Assembly: GCA_029224185.1 (NCBI GenBank) | Contig: CM055206.1 | Span: 13,349,346-13,413,345, forward strand | Reading direction: 5' to 3' | DNA: 64,000 bases | From: Karalla daura | Taxonomy: Eukaryota; Chordata; Actinopteri; Chaetodontiformes; Leiognathidae | Shown here: positions 45,347-58,400 of the stretch, piece after piece | Position numbering within the stretch: position 1 is the stretch's first letter | Layout of the letters: each line of letters begins with the position of its first letter | Made by a program: the position numbers and the translations under genes | Notes under the pieces: model-generated | What the model was told of the DNA's origin: nothing | Databases searched by the model: none | The model's input: only the letters and a program-made list of their open reading frames with translations

Positions 45347-46674
45347 AGTTACGGGTGATAACCAATAACACGACCCTGGAGTTTGACCACTGATCAATCG
45401 AGAACAAAGAGCTGATTTAAACAGGAATCCATCACTGTCCGCTTGCATATTCTGAGTGCCATCAGCGCCATCAATCAAAGCATAAAAAGCCACTTTCAAT
45501 TTGCTAAAACACTCTCAGCCCGGGTCCTCTTTGAGGGACGCTTGAGCAGAGATGAAAGGCGTCTGAGAGCAGGCGAGGCGACAGTTAGATGCATATTTCA
45601 CACATTACACTGCACGGACATCGACACGCTTTAATACTGTTTTGAAGCTACTTTTAGCACATTAGCTGAGCATATAGCTCAGCTCCTTGCGAGCAGTCGG
45701 CAGAGGGCTGAGCTGGGAGCGAGCCGCAGGCACTCCCAGCACATCAACCGGAGGAGCGTCAGCATGTTATGCTCGGAGAAAGGAGTTGAGCAGAGAGAGG
45801 AGCGGGCTGACGTGACAGAGAGGCAGAGCATGCTGGACAGGAGGAGAGGGTGGGGGTGGGGGGATGGGGGGGGTGAGCCATGAAAAGAGAGCGGAAGAGG
45901 AGAGGAGCGGGCTCAGCCATGTGAATGAAGAGTAATTTGTGCTGGTGCATTGTGGAGGCTGTTGGAGGCACGCCTGAGGTCTCCGTTGCAACAATGACGG
46001 GAGATTTGAAGCCAAACAAGCTCTCGGGGAGGGGGGCTGGTCGGGACTGAGCACCAGGAAAATGACCGTTTAAGTGGTGTGATACAGAAACCAAGACTGG
46101 TCTGGCAGAGAAAGGCAAGTGGGAACGTATGGATGGCTCAAATACATAAATAGACAAGACAGATACAGTATGGTCAACATATAGCCTTATATTTTGAATC
46201 CCAGTATAAGGCTGGTCCCAATTTGAAGGCTTCTACAAATGCAGCCTTCAAATGTGTCCTCCCTTTGCAGGGTCAAAGAGAGTCACATGGCGTCTATCCT
46301 TCTTGTATCGTATATGTAGATAAATATATTTTAAATAAGGCAAGTGGAGATTGAGGTAGATTTTTGTTTTTAGATGTAAGAGCCTCGCCAGATACTAAAT
46401 GTTTCACTTCATGGAACCATAAAACATTTCTGTGGAACTACCTGACATTGGTAAATAATATCATAATATCAAAATAGCATCGCTATTATTACATAATCAC
46501 CCTTTTCACAAATGTACGCGTAGCCTAAGCAATCAAGACAGAATCAGAAAATGCTCTGGTCAATTTACTAATAGTTGATGAATCCTGGGGGAGCCTCCAA
46601 AGCCACTGGCTCCATAAACGTGCATAGGCTGCATCCTGCACAGAAGTCAGCTCTTGAATTAGGACGCAGCAATA

Positions 46675-46845
46675 ATCGCCCTTGGGTGTGAGTGTGAGTG
46701 AATGGTGTTTGTGTGTGGTGGACTGGCAACCTGCCCAGGGTGTATTCCCTACTTTTTGCCCATTGTATGCTGGGAGAGAGTCCAGGAGCAACACTACTGT
46801 GGTACAAAATAGGTACGATTATGAATGGGTAGATGGATGGGGCTA
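46675..46845 (+). mobile_element. SINE-like dispersed repeat, 3' part
   Basis: The gtgtgagtgaatggtgttt, gtggactggcaacctgccca and gggtgtattccct blocks followed by a gggtagatggatggg tail match the 3' half of the same family. Confidence 0.65.
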
Positions 46846-49184
46846 TGAAATGTCACAAAAAAGTTGAAACAAACTAAAGTCCTCATATATGTGTAGTACT
46901 GTACACAAGCCTGATTTTCAAAAGAAAACAAGACTTTGTCATCGAGATGAACAGTAGTTCTGGTTAGAACATCCATCAACAGCAGTGTACTTAATTTAAC
47001 CCCTGAACCCTTCACAATCCTAATCACACAGCTGTGACGCCTGTTGCTGGGATAGGGTTTGCTCTTGCAGTCGGAGCATGAACAGAATGTAGCGTCTGCG
47101 CTACGATGTGAACACACGGGCTATTTCTAGATCAGACGCATGTGCACGCGTGTCGTGTATCCATGTATCTCCGCGTGTGGGCGTGTGTGTTTACTGAGGC
47201 GCGCGCGGTCACATGTTAGCGGCCGCGGCGTGTCAGCACGGGAGCAGGTTAGCGCAGCCGCTTCGGAGGCAAACAAACGGGACTTCTTCCTCTTCTCGGC
47301 CGGAGGTGCACTCAAGCTGTGTCACACTCGGTCGGGCACAACGGAAGGGATCCAGAATCAGGCAGAGGGAAGGCAGCAACACCTCAGGTCATTAAACCTG
47401 CAGGAGAGCATCTGTCTAGACGCACACACGCACACAGATGCACCCACCCACACATAAAACCACGTCGAAGCCGGGGCAAATCAACACACGTGTGTGTGTG
47501 TGTGTGTGTGTGAATGCACACAAGGTCACATGTACCCACGCAGTGACACCCGATCAAAGGAAATGTCAATATGAATGATTGATGATGACCCTACTTCCCA
47601 CACACATGCACCATGGACGCTTGGCTTTTACGTATTCCATCACAGGCTCCTGATGGCCGTAAGAGATGTTTAAAGATTTAAGAATGAGTCCGAGCTTCGT
47701 CTTACTGTGATTCTCCAAAAAACTAGTGGCAACGCTTCCACATTTTTATGAAGTGTTTGCCTCAGAAAGAAAAAAAAAAAGCACTAGCGGCAGAAATAAT
47801 TGATTCTGCGTCAGGTATAGCTGTTCTAATAAGTGAACAGAGCCTCGTTCAAGGAAGGTGCTGCTGCTGTACAAATTGATGTTTCAGTTTGTGCAGAGGA
47901 ATTTTTTTTCCCCTCCCCTTAATGTACTAACTCTCACAAGACACACAGTTCACAGCACAGAGCGTTGAAAAAAGCCATTTTGGCTGTGGTGTCTCGAGGA
48001 CGCCTGCACTCGAGCTGACCCCGCCTGGCTGCATAGTTTGTTGTAGTTCACACTACGGCTTCTGAAAGCATCTGCACCTGGTAAAAAATGAAATGTGCAC
48101 CATTCCTGGGTGTTATTCAGACCCGTGGCTCGTTTGCTTTGTTTTCTCAATTCAGGGGCTGAAACGAAAGGTATCAATCCCAAGAGGTTCAAAGTTGTTA
48201 ATGAATGAAATGCACTGGTCAGAGATCTTAGCCGGAGCAGATTGTGAAGGTAGTTTTGATTAATTTCTTTGGTTAATACACAATATCAGTGTTCGCTAAA
48301 TTAACAGATATCCACATCTACTGGGATTCCAAACTGCAGATAGAAAACAGTGCTTCCTCCTGGTCAGAGGAGATGAAGACGTGCTGGCCAATGAAGAATG
48401 ATCTGCACTCACACAACACTGCACTTTATTAAGCAGGTGAAGCTTTGTTACAATTACTGTTACACGATGGGTCAGTGGTGTCGGTTACTGAGTTTATCAT
48501 GTTTTATCTGTTTTTTTCAAATACGGCCAAATGAAACAATCTTTGGGTTTCCCTCATTCGGAACAACTACTCCTAATGACACCGGTTGTGATAAACCTCA
48601 AGAGGTGATGCTCAGGTTGAATATTGAATCTTGAATATTGCATGACTGTACTGATGTGACATTTGAAGTCCCGGGTGCAAGCAGTCAGACGGTATCATCG
48701 TCTGCGTCGTCGACTCCTCTGACCTCGCACTTTTTAAGCACGCCTCATGAATTCCCCTTTCATCTAAAACCCAATTAAGGGCCTCTCTCTCCACCCTGGG
48801 AGTTCAGAAATGCAGGACCTCAGACGGAGGGGACGGGGGGGGGACTTGAAAGGTGCAAATCCATGCGTAGCGTCGGGTGTTGGGATGAGGACGACACGGT
48901 GGCGTGTGGCTCGCTCCCTCCCTGCTGCCGCCTAGCCTTGTTAGCTAACGGAGCGAGGCAAGATGCTGCTGGTGGGGCCCAGTAACAAAGCCTGAGGCGT
49001 CTGGACCAGAAAGAAAAAAAACAAAAAACGATGTGACACCAAGCTGGGGTTGATGTGCTCGATCTGCCACACAAATGCGGCGCTGACATGTCAGTCGTTG
49101 CTCGCGCGCATCCACGCATGTGAACAGATGTGTCGCCGGAATGATGATGTGCTTCATGACGTCTACCTTTATATCGTAGGACTG

Positions 49185-49216
<32 letters not shown>

Positions 49217-49689
49217 ACTCCCATTTTCTTCTCTTTGTGTATTAGCCTGTGTGAGTCAGAGCCTCCGGAGCGTTTCACCCGCAGCAGAGCCAATCCTGAG
49301 ATGACTCGGGCTCCCGGCGATGCAGTCATTTATTTAAGAGGGTCGCGCTGCATCTGCAGAGCATGTTTTAAACATTAGCCACATCATAACTTACACGGAC
49401 AGAAAGCTACGAAACATCGATCCCATTAGACCAAAGTGCGCCGTCTTTCTGGCCGCGCTGATGCCGTTTCCCGCAAATTAGCTCGCTAATCGCCCATGCG
49501 CATGCATGCATGTATACACACGCAGTCAGTCTGGGGTCTAGCCCACACATGGTTGTGGACGTCACATACTTTGAGTGGACAGATTCCTGTTTCCTGATTC
49601 AAGCTGCACTCTGCATTCATGAGCAGACACTGGTATGTATGCAACGCTGAGAGGTCTGTCTCATCGCACTATAATATCATCGCAGAGTG

Positions 49690-50260
49690 ACCGTACATGA
49701 TTTGATTTTAGATAAGGAGGGTGGCATTGCTTGCTTCACAGCAAGAACAAGGTCCCAGGTTCAGATCCAACAAAGGATTCATGTTCCTCCTGTGTCCTTT
49801 CTCCAGTTACTCTGGCTTCCTCCCACAATTCAATAATGTGTTCAGGGTTCCCAGGGCGAGGGGGGTCTGACCAGCGGAGAGGGAAAGCAGAGAAGCTCTG
49901 TGCCATATGTTGCCCAGAAGATAGGGTGACAACACACGCATATGCACAACTTTTAGCCTGTTTGCATTCGCATAATTCCAGGACATTTGACCTTTTTCTC
50001 TTATTTTCCATGACTGGAAAATCGTCATTTTCCAGGTTTTCCAGGATGCGTGGGAACCCTGATATTTAGGTTTATTAGAGACACTAAATTCTTCCTAGGT
50101 GTCAGAGTGAATAGTGTGTGAATGTGGGACCTGTCCAGGGTGCATGCTCTCCCCTCGCCCTACATGTGTCAGAGTTAATGATTGCTACCAAACCCTGGTA
50201 GTTATTAAGAGACAAAGTCGGTTAGGTAATGGATGGGCGAATGATGAGTTAGTGGGGGAA
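49690..50260 (+). mobile_element. SINE-like dispersed repeat split by a DNA transposon
   Basis: The head (cattgcttgcttcacagcaa, ggtcccaggttcagatcc, gttactctggcttcctccca) stops at 49842. The middle and tail (tttaggtttattagagacac, gacctgtccagggtgcatgc, ggtaatggatgggcg) resume at 50065. The intervening 219 bases are the TIR element described separately. Confidence 0.7.
49843..50061. mobile_element. non-autonomous hAT-like element, 219 bp
   Basis: It begins CAGGGTTCCCA and ends TGGGAACCCTG, an 11-bp perfect terminal inverted repeat. The interior has no coding capacity and includes short inverted TTTTCC/GGAAAA motifs near the 3' end. A relative without the 3' terminus lies at 38976-39163. hAT assignment is by TIR style only; the target duplication is too decayed to call. 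Confidence 0.7.
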
Positions 50261-51838
50261 TTCTTCACTTCCACAATCTCACGGTGAGGAATTAGAGGAT
50301 GGAGCATCTTTGCTGCACAGCGTCACAATGTAGTTCAGCTTTAAAGCTTCTCTGCTGATCAAACAGCCTGTTTGATTCAGCGGCAGCCTTTCATATACAG
50401 ATGGAAGAGCTGTCTGCTCCCATTACAGCTCTGCGGTTTCATATTTTAAACTTCCACGGCTTGGAAAGTGCCACACTAAATTTTCTCGCTCGGGGTACAA
50501 AAAGAAAAAAAGTCAGGCACAATGCGGCGCAGTGCGCTCAGACTAAGGATAAGCCAGAGATTTAAAAAAAAAAAAACCTGCGCAAACAACTGTATTGTAG
50601 AGACGATCAAAGGATGTAATTGGGAACGGGGGAGAGGATGAGATGGAAGGTGTGCGCAGATCGGAGACAGGGATCATGAGGGAGACTTTGATTCCTGGGG
50701 GGGGGGGTTATCCATCTCGTCCCCGCATCCCCCGGCTCGCTCTCATCCTCGGCTCACTGTCTCTGCTCCTTTTTATTATTCTTCCACACGGCCATAATTC
50801 ATCGGAGCACTCGAGTGTCAGTGGATGCAGACCACCACAGTTTCACGAGGCGGAGAATTGCCCACAAGGCCGGGAGTAAAAGGTCAGTGCTTCATCAGTC
50901 AGCTGTCAGGCGATGCATCACTGACCACAGCATGGAGGCAAGTGTGCTCACATTTGTGTGTATATGTGCCTGTGTGTGTGTGTGTGCGTGTGTGTGTGTA
51001 TAATTGCAAGTCATAAAAAGTAGTTTGGAATGGGACGACTGTGCCAAATGACATCTTAAAAAAATACTTATTTTAATTTAAGCCAGCCGCCTGTCTTGTC
51101 GGACTGCTGTGAATGTAAATGAGGCGTTAGGGCCACGCAGTTTGTGAGTTCAAGGACTCTGGATGAGAGGGGGAAACAAATGACACTGGAGAGGAAGTGC
51201 AGGGGAATTAACCCCCACTAAGCAAAATAATTTCCCATTTATATATCCTGTGTTTGACTGAGGGGTTTAATGGTTAAGAAGTGGATTAGACAACCTGATT
51301 AGAGCGCAGCTTTTGATCATCATTAGCTCTCGGCTGCGATACGTTCGCCAGGGCTGATGTGTTGTGGGGCTCTCATGCATGGAAGCACAAGTCGGGAGAG
51401 AATGTGTGGGAGAGAGGGCCCGAAAGCTCACATGAACCGAACAATCCCTCATTCCAGCTCTTCAACAGGGGCACTTCATTAACCCCCCCGAAGCAGTGAG
51501 ACATGAAACGAGCGGCGGAGGGCTCGGGCAGAGGGGAGTCGAGGAGTGCGTATCGCACCGTTTTCTAAAATGCCAGGACATCAGCGATAACTCGCGCTGA
51601 CAGCCGCCCATTTCCACGTCTTGGGGAAGTGGCCTAATGTTCACACCCGGCGCTAATCATCCCGTGACGCACAGCCCGGCTCAGGATGGCGGGCTTTAAA
51701 GGGTAAAGTTAAGATGCATTTTTCAAAAGAGCACTTACACAACGGCCGCTCCTCATTTCATCATGAATAATATAATCGCCGACTTCGGGAACTTATTACA
51801 GTCCTTTTTTCTCGCTGCTTCATTCAAACTTTCATTAC

Positions 51839-51870
51839 GGTGGTGGTGGTGGTGGTGGTGGCGGCGGCGG
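51839..51870. repeat. (GGT)n(GGC)n trinucleotide repeat
   Basis: Seven GGT units pass into GGC units in the large 5' intron, within otherwise AT-rich DNA. Confidence 0.9.
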
Positions 51871-52919
51871 CTGGACTCCGGGCCAAAATATATAAGAGAG
51901 AAACTCATGAAATGAGGTGCATTTGATGTGGCACTCTGGAAACTTTATCAATTTCACAGAACTACTGCTAATCCGAAACAACTGCATTCGCTGCTGCCAC
52001 AATTACATAGAAATGTCAATCTGTATCTTGCTGTTGCGCATAAACGTGTTTTCCTTTCAGCTGCTTTAATCCTAAGCCTAAGCACATACACAGTTCCTTT
52101 AAAACACCAAGGAAATCCACCCACATTAGTGCAGACTTTGAATCCTCTGAAAGGGAGACCAAAGCCACCTGCCCACTATCGCAGTTTTTAAGCGGAATTG
52201 AATCGCAAACGAGTGACAGCTGTTGACAGCCGTGATGGCAGCCGAGACCAGAAAATGGCATTAACTCCTAATTCATTCTGCCAGGCTGCATATTAAAACA
52301 AAAAAAAAATCACACACCTCATTCAGGCTGCTGTGTTGTGGAGGAGAAACACATTCTCTACTGGAAACATAAGGAATTCTTGACAGCGCTCGACATCCAA
52401 CCACAGCGCCCCTCGACAGCCCAATCGTCTGATTTAACCGTCACCCGACAGACACTGTCACAAAGGATCGGCCACAGAGGAGTTCCCAGCGCTTCTGACG
52501 CTTCCTCCTTTCGCTAACTCATCTCCTGCGCGCCAACACGTGTGTGTGTGTGTGCGGGCGACGTGTGAGCGCAAGTGTCTGCTCTGGTTTGTGTTTGCGT
52601 GTCAAAAGAAATGCCTCAGCAGTCGCCTCATAATGATGCTGCCTCACGATTGCTAAAACTTCATTTCATTCAGTCCTATAAACGTTGACGCTGATTTCAC
52701 AGAAAGAAAGCAAGACATTCCTGGAAAACAAACTGGAGCCAGTCTCTGAAAGCATTTCCTCACCTCCGTAGCTTGTTCGAACATTTGAAGATGCAAATGA
52801 ACTGATTTTATGTAAGATTCAATGTGAATCTATGTATTGATTTTATAAAACAGCACGCATAAAAGTCGTTATAAGTCTGAAGTTGAGACAAATGAATACA
52901 ATGATTGAATTGATCATGA

Positions 52920-53000
52920 GTCCTGACATCCATGAGGGGCTCAAAGTAGAGCCGCTGCTCCTCCACACTGAGACTAACCACTACCCAAACCATGCTGACC
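52920..53000 (+). mobile_element. LINE ORF2 C-terminal relic
   Basis: The plus frame encodes IHEGLKVEPLLLHTETNHYP, which resembles the IREELGVEPLLL-type segment near the C-terminus of fish non-LTR retrotransposon polyproteins. The surrounding frame is not conserved. It is a small fragment bounded by another repeat at 53030. Confidence 0.55.
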
Positions 53001-53029
53001 AGGGGATAACACAGTGGGATAAAATAGAC

Positions 53030-53135
53030 CAGAAAATAAGAAAAGTGATTATTATGTCACAGGGGACAACAAAAAAAGTACTAGAGAGAATTTTGATTAG
53101 TCAATGAATCAATTAGTTGTTGCAGCTCTGCTCTA
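53030..53135. mobile_element. tagggctgcaac-family end fragment
   Basis: It ends attagtcaatgaatcaatta followed by gttgttgcagctctg, the terminal block of the family. It directly follows the LINE remnant at 52920-53000. Confidence 0.5.
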
Positions 53136-53520
53136 CAAAAAACTGAAGTGCAAGCAATTTAAATTAATCCATGTGAGCAAGTTTCAATCAGGCATTTACA
53201 TTTTGGTGCCTGCCAGTTGGTATCTGTGTGAAAGATGTCACAGTTACTTGTAGGATCTGTTGAATTTCAACCCATATGGCTGCAGCATGCACTGACAGCA
53301 ACAAACAGAAAGAAATTAAATGTTTTGCTCTTAACTTCTAGGAAAACAAAATATAGTAGCAGCTGTTTCAGTCTCACTGTTGTGGTCACAGAAATCCAAT
53401 CAAAACTTACAGCAACACCTGGACAAGACACTGGAGAATACGCGGCTGAACCGCCATTATTAGCGAAAACAGACTTCTGCAGCAGATGCTTCAGTGAGAC
53501 TGGGAATAAGGGACTGGTTG

Positions 53521-53553
53521 GGGAGGGGGGGGTGGGGGGGGGGGGGGGGGGGG
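53521..53553 (+). repeat. G-rich tract with a G20 run
   Basis: A run of eight G, then T, then 20 consecutive G (53534-53553). It can form G-quadruplexes on the plus strand and is a typical assembly or sequencing weak point. It lies in the large 5' intron. Confidence 0.95.
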
Positions 53554-54919
53554 CAGACTGCCAGCATGGATTAGGAGAGGACGAAAAAGCTCAAAGGGCA
53601 AAACGTAAAGATGATTACACAGAGGAGACTTGTCACATCTCTGTCACAGAGAGGTCCCTCAGATCCCGGGACTGCATAATAATCTGTTATCGGGGCACGT
53701 ATTCAGTATGCAGCAGCAAAATGAGGTCATAAATTTTACATGCGATCATACACTCGCATGGGCGCACCCAGGGGTACTGGTGAGCATCTAGGAGTGGGTC
53801 GGGGAGAAACAGTTGGGAAGAGTCGGAGAGGATAAACATAGAGAGAGAGGGGACGACTCACGCTGCCTGTGAGTCACTGTGAAGGAACGACAAGGAGACA
53901 GAAGGGGCAAGGGCCAGGTTTGATGAGGTGGAAGCGGTCTACCTGGCGTGCGCTCTTCCACTCGCTGGCTGAGCTCACATTGGGCAGACAGGAAGGCAGG
54001 GGACACAGACAGGAAGGAGCTGACCTCAGATACACCGCGTGAACTCCAGCGGGAGAAAAATAATCAAGTGCGGCGGCCGGCGGGGCGCAGCCCTGCTCAT
54101 TAGGTGGAGCGGCGGACGGAGCCGGACGCTGCAGCGGCGAGCGAGTCCAACAGCCCGAGCTGGCAGCCGGATCAAACGTCGCGTTTGGTTGGACTAAGTT
54201 AGTTAAGTTGTGTAATAAGGCGGTACGCTGCCAAAAAAACAAAGCAGGGAGTTTTATTCAGAGGCGACTGTTGAAAGGGAGAAAATTGGCTCGGAGACTT
54301 TTAAGAGCGTCTTAGAAATCTCTCTCCCGGGCAGATTAAATAAGCAAAGTTAAGGCATAATTTCACTTACTCAATCAAAGTGACTGGTGAGAGACTAAAA
54401 TGAGACAAACTTTGCAATTTTCTCCCTATTTTTCTTTTCTCTCTCCCTGGTGCCACTTTACTTCCTTCCATCTCTGCGTGTCTCAGGTATTCTCGCCATT
54501 ACTCCCACCCACTCAACGTGAGTCATTCTCATCAATTTGAGGTGGATGAACCCCATTCTGCTCAAGCTGTCCATCAAGTGGCGGCTCTTTCAGGGGTGGC
54601 ACTAAAAACAGCTTCCGGGCACCGGGAGCTGGCAGGTACATAACCACAGTAATTATCCTGCAGTCATACAGACGCTCTAATTTGGACCTGGGCAGAAAAA
54701 TGGAATTGTAGAGAAAATGCAAATGGGTTGAGACGGTGTGTTCAACCGTGGAAGTGACACAGGCATGCGCAGTGTGGCCCAAACAGGCACAGATGCATGT
54801 GCACCCACACAAAGACTAATAAACATGGGTAGTGTAAAAATAGAGCTGAAATTGTCACAATCTTCATGCATCCATGAGCAAGTCACCAAATTTCCACCTG
54901 CTGTGCTCTCAAAGACATC

Positions 54920-55443
54920 ATTCATACTGCTGGTCTTAATGCTCAGTTCCAGTTTTTTTGCTGAGGTCCATTTTTTTCTTCTGCGCTGTTGTTCGTGTTA
55001 GAATTTAAAAGGGAGCAGTGTGCCACTCTAGTGTAAACTTCAGTACGTTTTTACTACTAAGGAAGTTCATATGGATGCCACGTACACATCTGAGTCGGCA
55101 AAATTATGATCAAGGGATAAGAAGAAGAAGAAGATTCAGAAAAAGGAGCAGTGGCTGCTGCCTCTGCATCGAGTAAAGTGTATGTGCAGCATCAGATCCA
55201 TAATATATGATGAAAAAGTTGGATTTTATGTAGTTTTTTGGATGAACTGCGATCCAGGTCACTTTGAAACAACATCAGATTATGCATCCAATTTAAGACC
55301 GCATATAAAATTGACCGCGGTCGGATTTGAAAAGATCTGATTTGTGCTGTTCTATCATCATAAAAGCATCAGATACGGGTCACATATGGGTCAACAATAT
55401 GGATTTGGGCCACGTTTCCCTGCTGTATTAATGTTGCCTTAGT
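54920..55443. mobile_element. dispersed non-coding element, copy 2
   Basis: It starts near attcatactgctggtcttaa, has a gaagaagaagaagattc block, and ends atcagatacgggtcacatat, gggtcaacaatatggatttg and ccctgctgtattaatgtt. The ends are imperfectly inverted (ttcatactgc versus gctgtattaa). Confidence 0.5.
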
Positions 55444-58400
55444 CGAAGTGATCTGTTGCTTTGCAGTGAACAAGAACTCAATATGCAATTCTCTCATTAG
55501 TATTAAAAGTGATGAGTCAGCACATGTATAAGACAAACATACCAGGGTTAATCCCCTAAAGGTGAAGCAATGGATTTTGCAATTAAAGCCATTGCTACAG
55601 CAGTGGACCGTACTGTCAGCTCGCAGCGACACACAAGCGATGACTTTCCAAAGCGAAGTGACAACACAGCGTCCACTACATTTTTGCTCCCATGCTACAC
55701 TGAACAAACCGCCCAAAATATCCAAAACATCAAAACCACCTGGGGTCAGTGCGAGGTGCAGCCTGCTGTCTGCCCCGCTGTCCCTACGACGAACCTCTGC
55801 TGATTTTCACTTTCTATTCCTCAGTCAAAAGCATTCCCCTACCCTTCAAAGTGGCCCTGCAATGACATGCAGTACCTCGACATGTGTGTCGGGAAAGAGA
55901 GAGCCTTCAGTCCTCCCCCTGGCACCCAGATCGGGCTCCTTATGTACCAGGAGCCCCTGTGGAGAGAGAGAGCGAGTGGACCCCGCAGGAGGAATGTCCA
56001 CAATGGGGCCCAAGAGTAAATAATTTACATGAGTCCCTGTTGGCACAGTGGTGCCTCCGGGTTGTTGATGCTCTGCCACTGCTGCTGTTGTGTGGAGGTA
56101 GCATATGTCCTCCCCCTCTAGCTGTTTCCACTCTTGCCATCTTTTACTTACATCCACTCCTTCCTCCTCGACAAAAACACTTCAATATGTTGCGCTCTCG
56201 CCGTGTAGAGGACACTACGCAGATTCCAGTCCCAGTGACATCTTTAATAACTCTGACCAGAACAAATTGGGTTTATTGGAGGACATTCCTGTGGGACCAA
56301 AGGAGAGGGAGGAGTGGGGGGGGTCAGCGGCGGCTGCATAGTATCAGAAGCAGTCAGCATGCTGTGCAAAGTAATAGAGAATCTGAAAAGAAGGAGCTGC
56401 TCTTTGTCTTTCAGCTGATGGAGACGTGACTTTGGACATCTGAGATACGCCTATGACTTGTTACGGCCGTGGGAATGACGCACAGGTGTTGCGCAATACC
56501 ACCATCAGTATACAATTTGTAAGTTTAATGGCCGCTAAAATGACACCAGGTTGTGTAGAGACGCATGTTATCATGATAGCTTCCTGCAGGAAACTTCCTC
56601 CTTGCATGATGAGCTACTTTTTTTTTTATACGGTCTAATAATAGGTATAAGATGGTCAGTATATAAAATATTGCAACTACAAACATTGTATATGTTTGCT
56701 GCAAGTGATGGGGCAGCAGAGTGAAGAAAGGACCGTCATGACATCCGTTATTGGGTCCAGAAGATACAGATTGAGCAAATTAGACCTCAGCCTTATTCAT
56801 TGGGATGATGACAGTGGTGACAGCCCTTGAGAATTTTTCACAAATCTAATTGAGGGTGCCAACACTAAAATGACTACATCTTCTTCACATATTTTACAGA
56901 TTTGACAACAGACTAAAAATGGCAGATTTAAAGCCTCCAGAATATAGCAAAGAAAGATTTACCTGTCAGTGGCAGATTTATTCAGCCCTGGAATGTAATG
57001 GACCTCCATTTACATGTCCAAGTATATAAATTCACTGTTACAATGTGCTGTACAGTCACGGCGGATCTCAACTGGAACAGAGCGCTCCTCACACTGAGGC
57101 TCAGTGCTTGATGTGCTCTGTACAGAAAGGATGGACAAGTCTCTCACTAAAAAGTCTGAGAAAATAGCTGTAAAGAACTGCATTGTTCAGCCACTCGATG
57201 CACTTCAGTTCCACATAGCGCGGGAGCTAAAAAGTTAGTGGGTGACATACTTTTGTGCATAAATAACCCTCCTAATTGGACCTCCGAATCCCTCTGCAAA
57301 CACTGCACCGTGCAGTGATAATTGTGATTTATCCGCTGTATGTAGTCATCATTTAGCCTCTTGCCATCATTAGCTTCACCGTCACACTGAGAGCCTGCTG
57401 GCCCGACATCCCCAGACCATCTGCCGGCCCGGGCCATGCCAGCCACCAACCATCCAGCCACCTACCACCCTCACATAACGCCCCATTTGGTATGGCATCT
57501 GTGTGATCCACCGATCTGCCAACAAAGGATTACTGGATGTTTAAACAAGCACTTGGATATTCAACAACATTCAACCAGCCATTGAATCTTATGGAGCATG
57601 TTTGAGCTGACAGCAGTCTGGGGACGCTACGGTGTTAATGACATACATGATGAGAGAAATCGACCCCTCCGATGGCGAACTGGCCTCCATATCTGATTGG
57701 CTTGGATTCTGTGTGACCGATCTCTGATAAGAGGAGGTGATTATCAGTCCACGCTTGCTCTCTACCAGACACCACACACCTATGGCGCCTCCAGGTTTAA
57801 TTAGGCAGTCTCGGTTTGTAATGGTAGATGAGGAGATGAGTCTAGACAAAAATGCTTGCCTGCCTCCTGCCAGCACAGACAGACAATCAAAACATGATTA
57901 TCAGACAAACCTTTGACTGTTACCGATGATTAAAGGTTGAGATCTATTTCTTCTGGGAAAAAAGAGAGAAACATCAGTAGAGTTATGGTCAGCTACCTCT
58001 GTTTCCTGGACGTTCTTCAGGAAATGGCCTTGAAGGGTATGAGCAGGATATAACGTCTCTGTGAGTAAAATGAAATTCATTTGAACCTAATTAGCCCATT
58101 ATTTATTGATATCCTAAGTGAAATGTTAGTAGCATGTTATTGTTACTTTTATGAGCCCATCTGCTTAGGTGAGTGTGAGTGGACTCAATAACGATAAGAA
58201 CAGACTAGAAAATGCACTTAGACGTCCACGTGGGCAGTCACGGCTCAATACCAGACTTGGAGTAAAAATAGCAATAAATGAATCCTTATCTCAATAGAGA
58301 AGCATTGTGCCAGCTGGAGACTAAACCTAAAACCCTAAAAAGTGACATGTCTTGTGCTCACAGGAGAGCTTCATTAACTCCAGAGTTAACTCCTATTATC

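Noticed and set aside
55562..56429. Overlapping plus-strand open frames of 77-181 codons.
   Set aside because: No recognisable domain, no splice or start support, and the composition is intronic. They lie inside a large intron next to a dispersed repeat.
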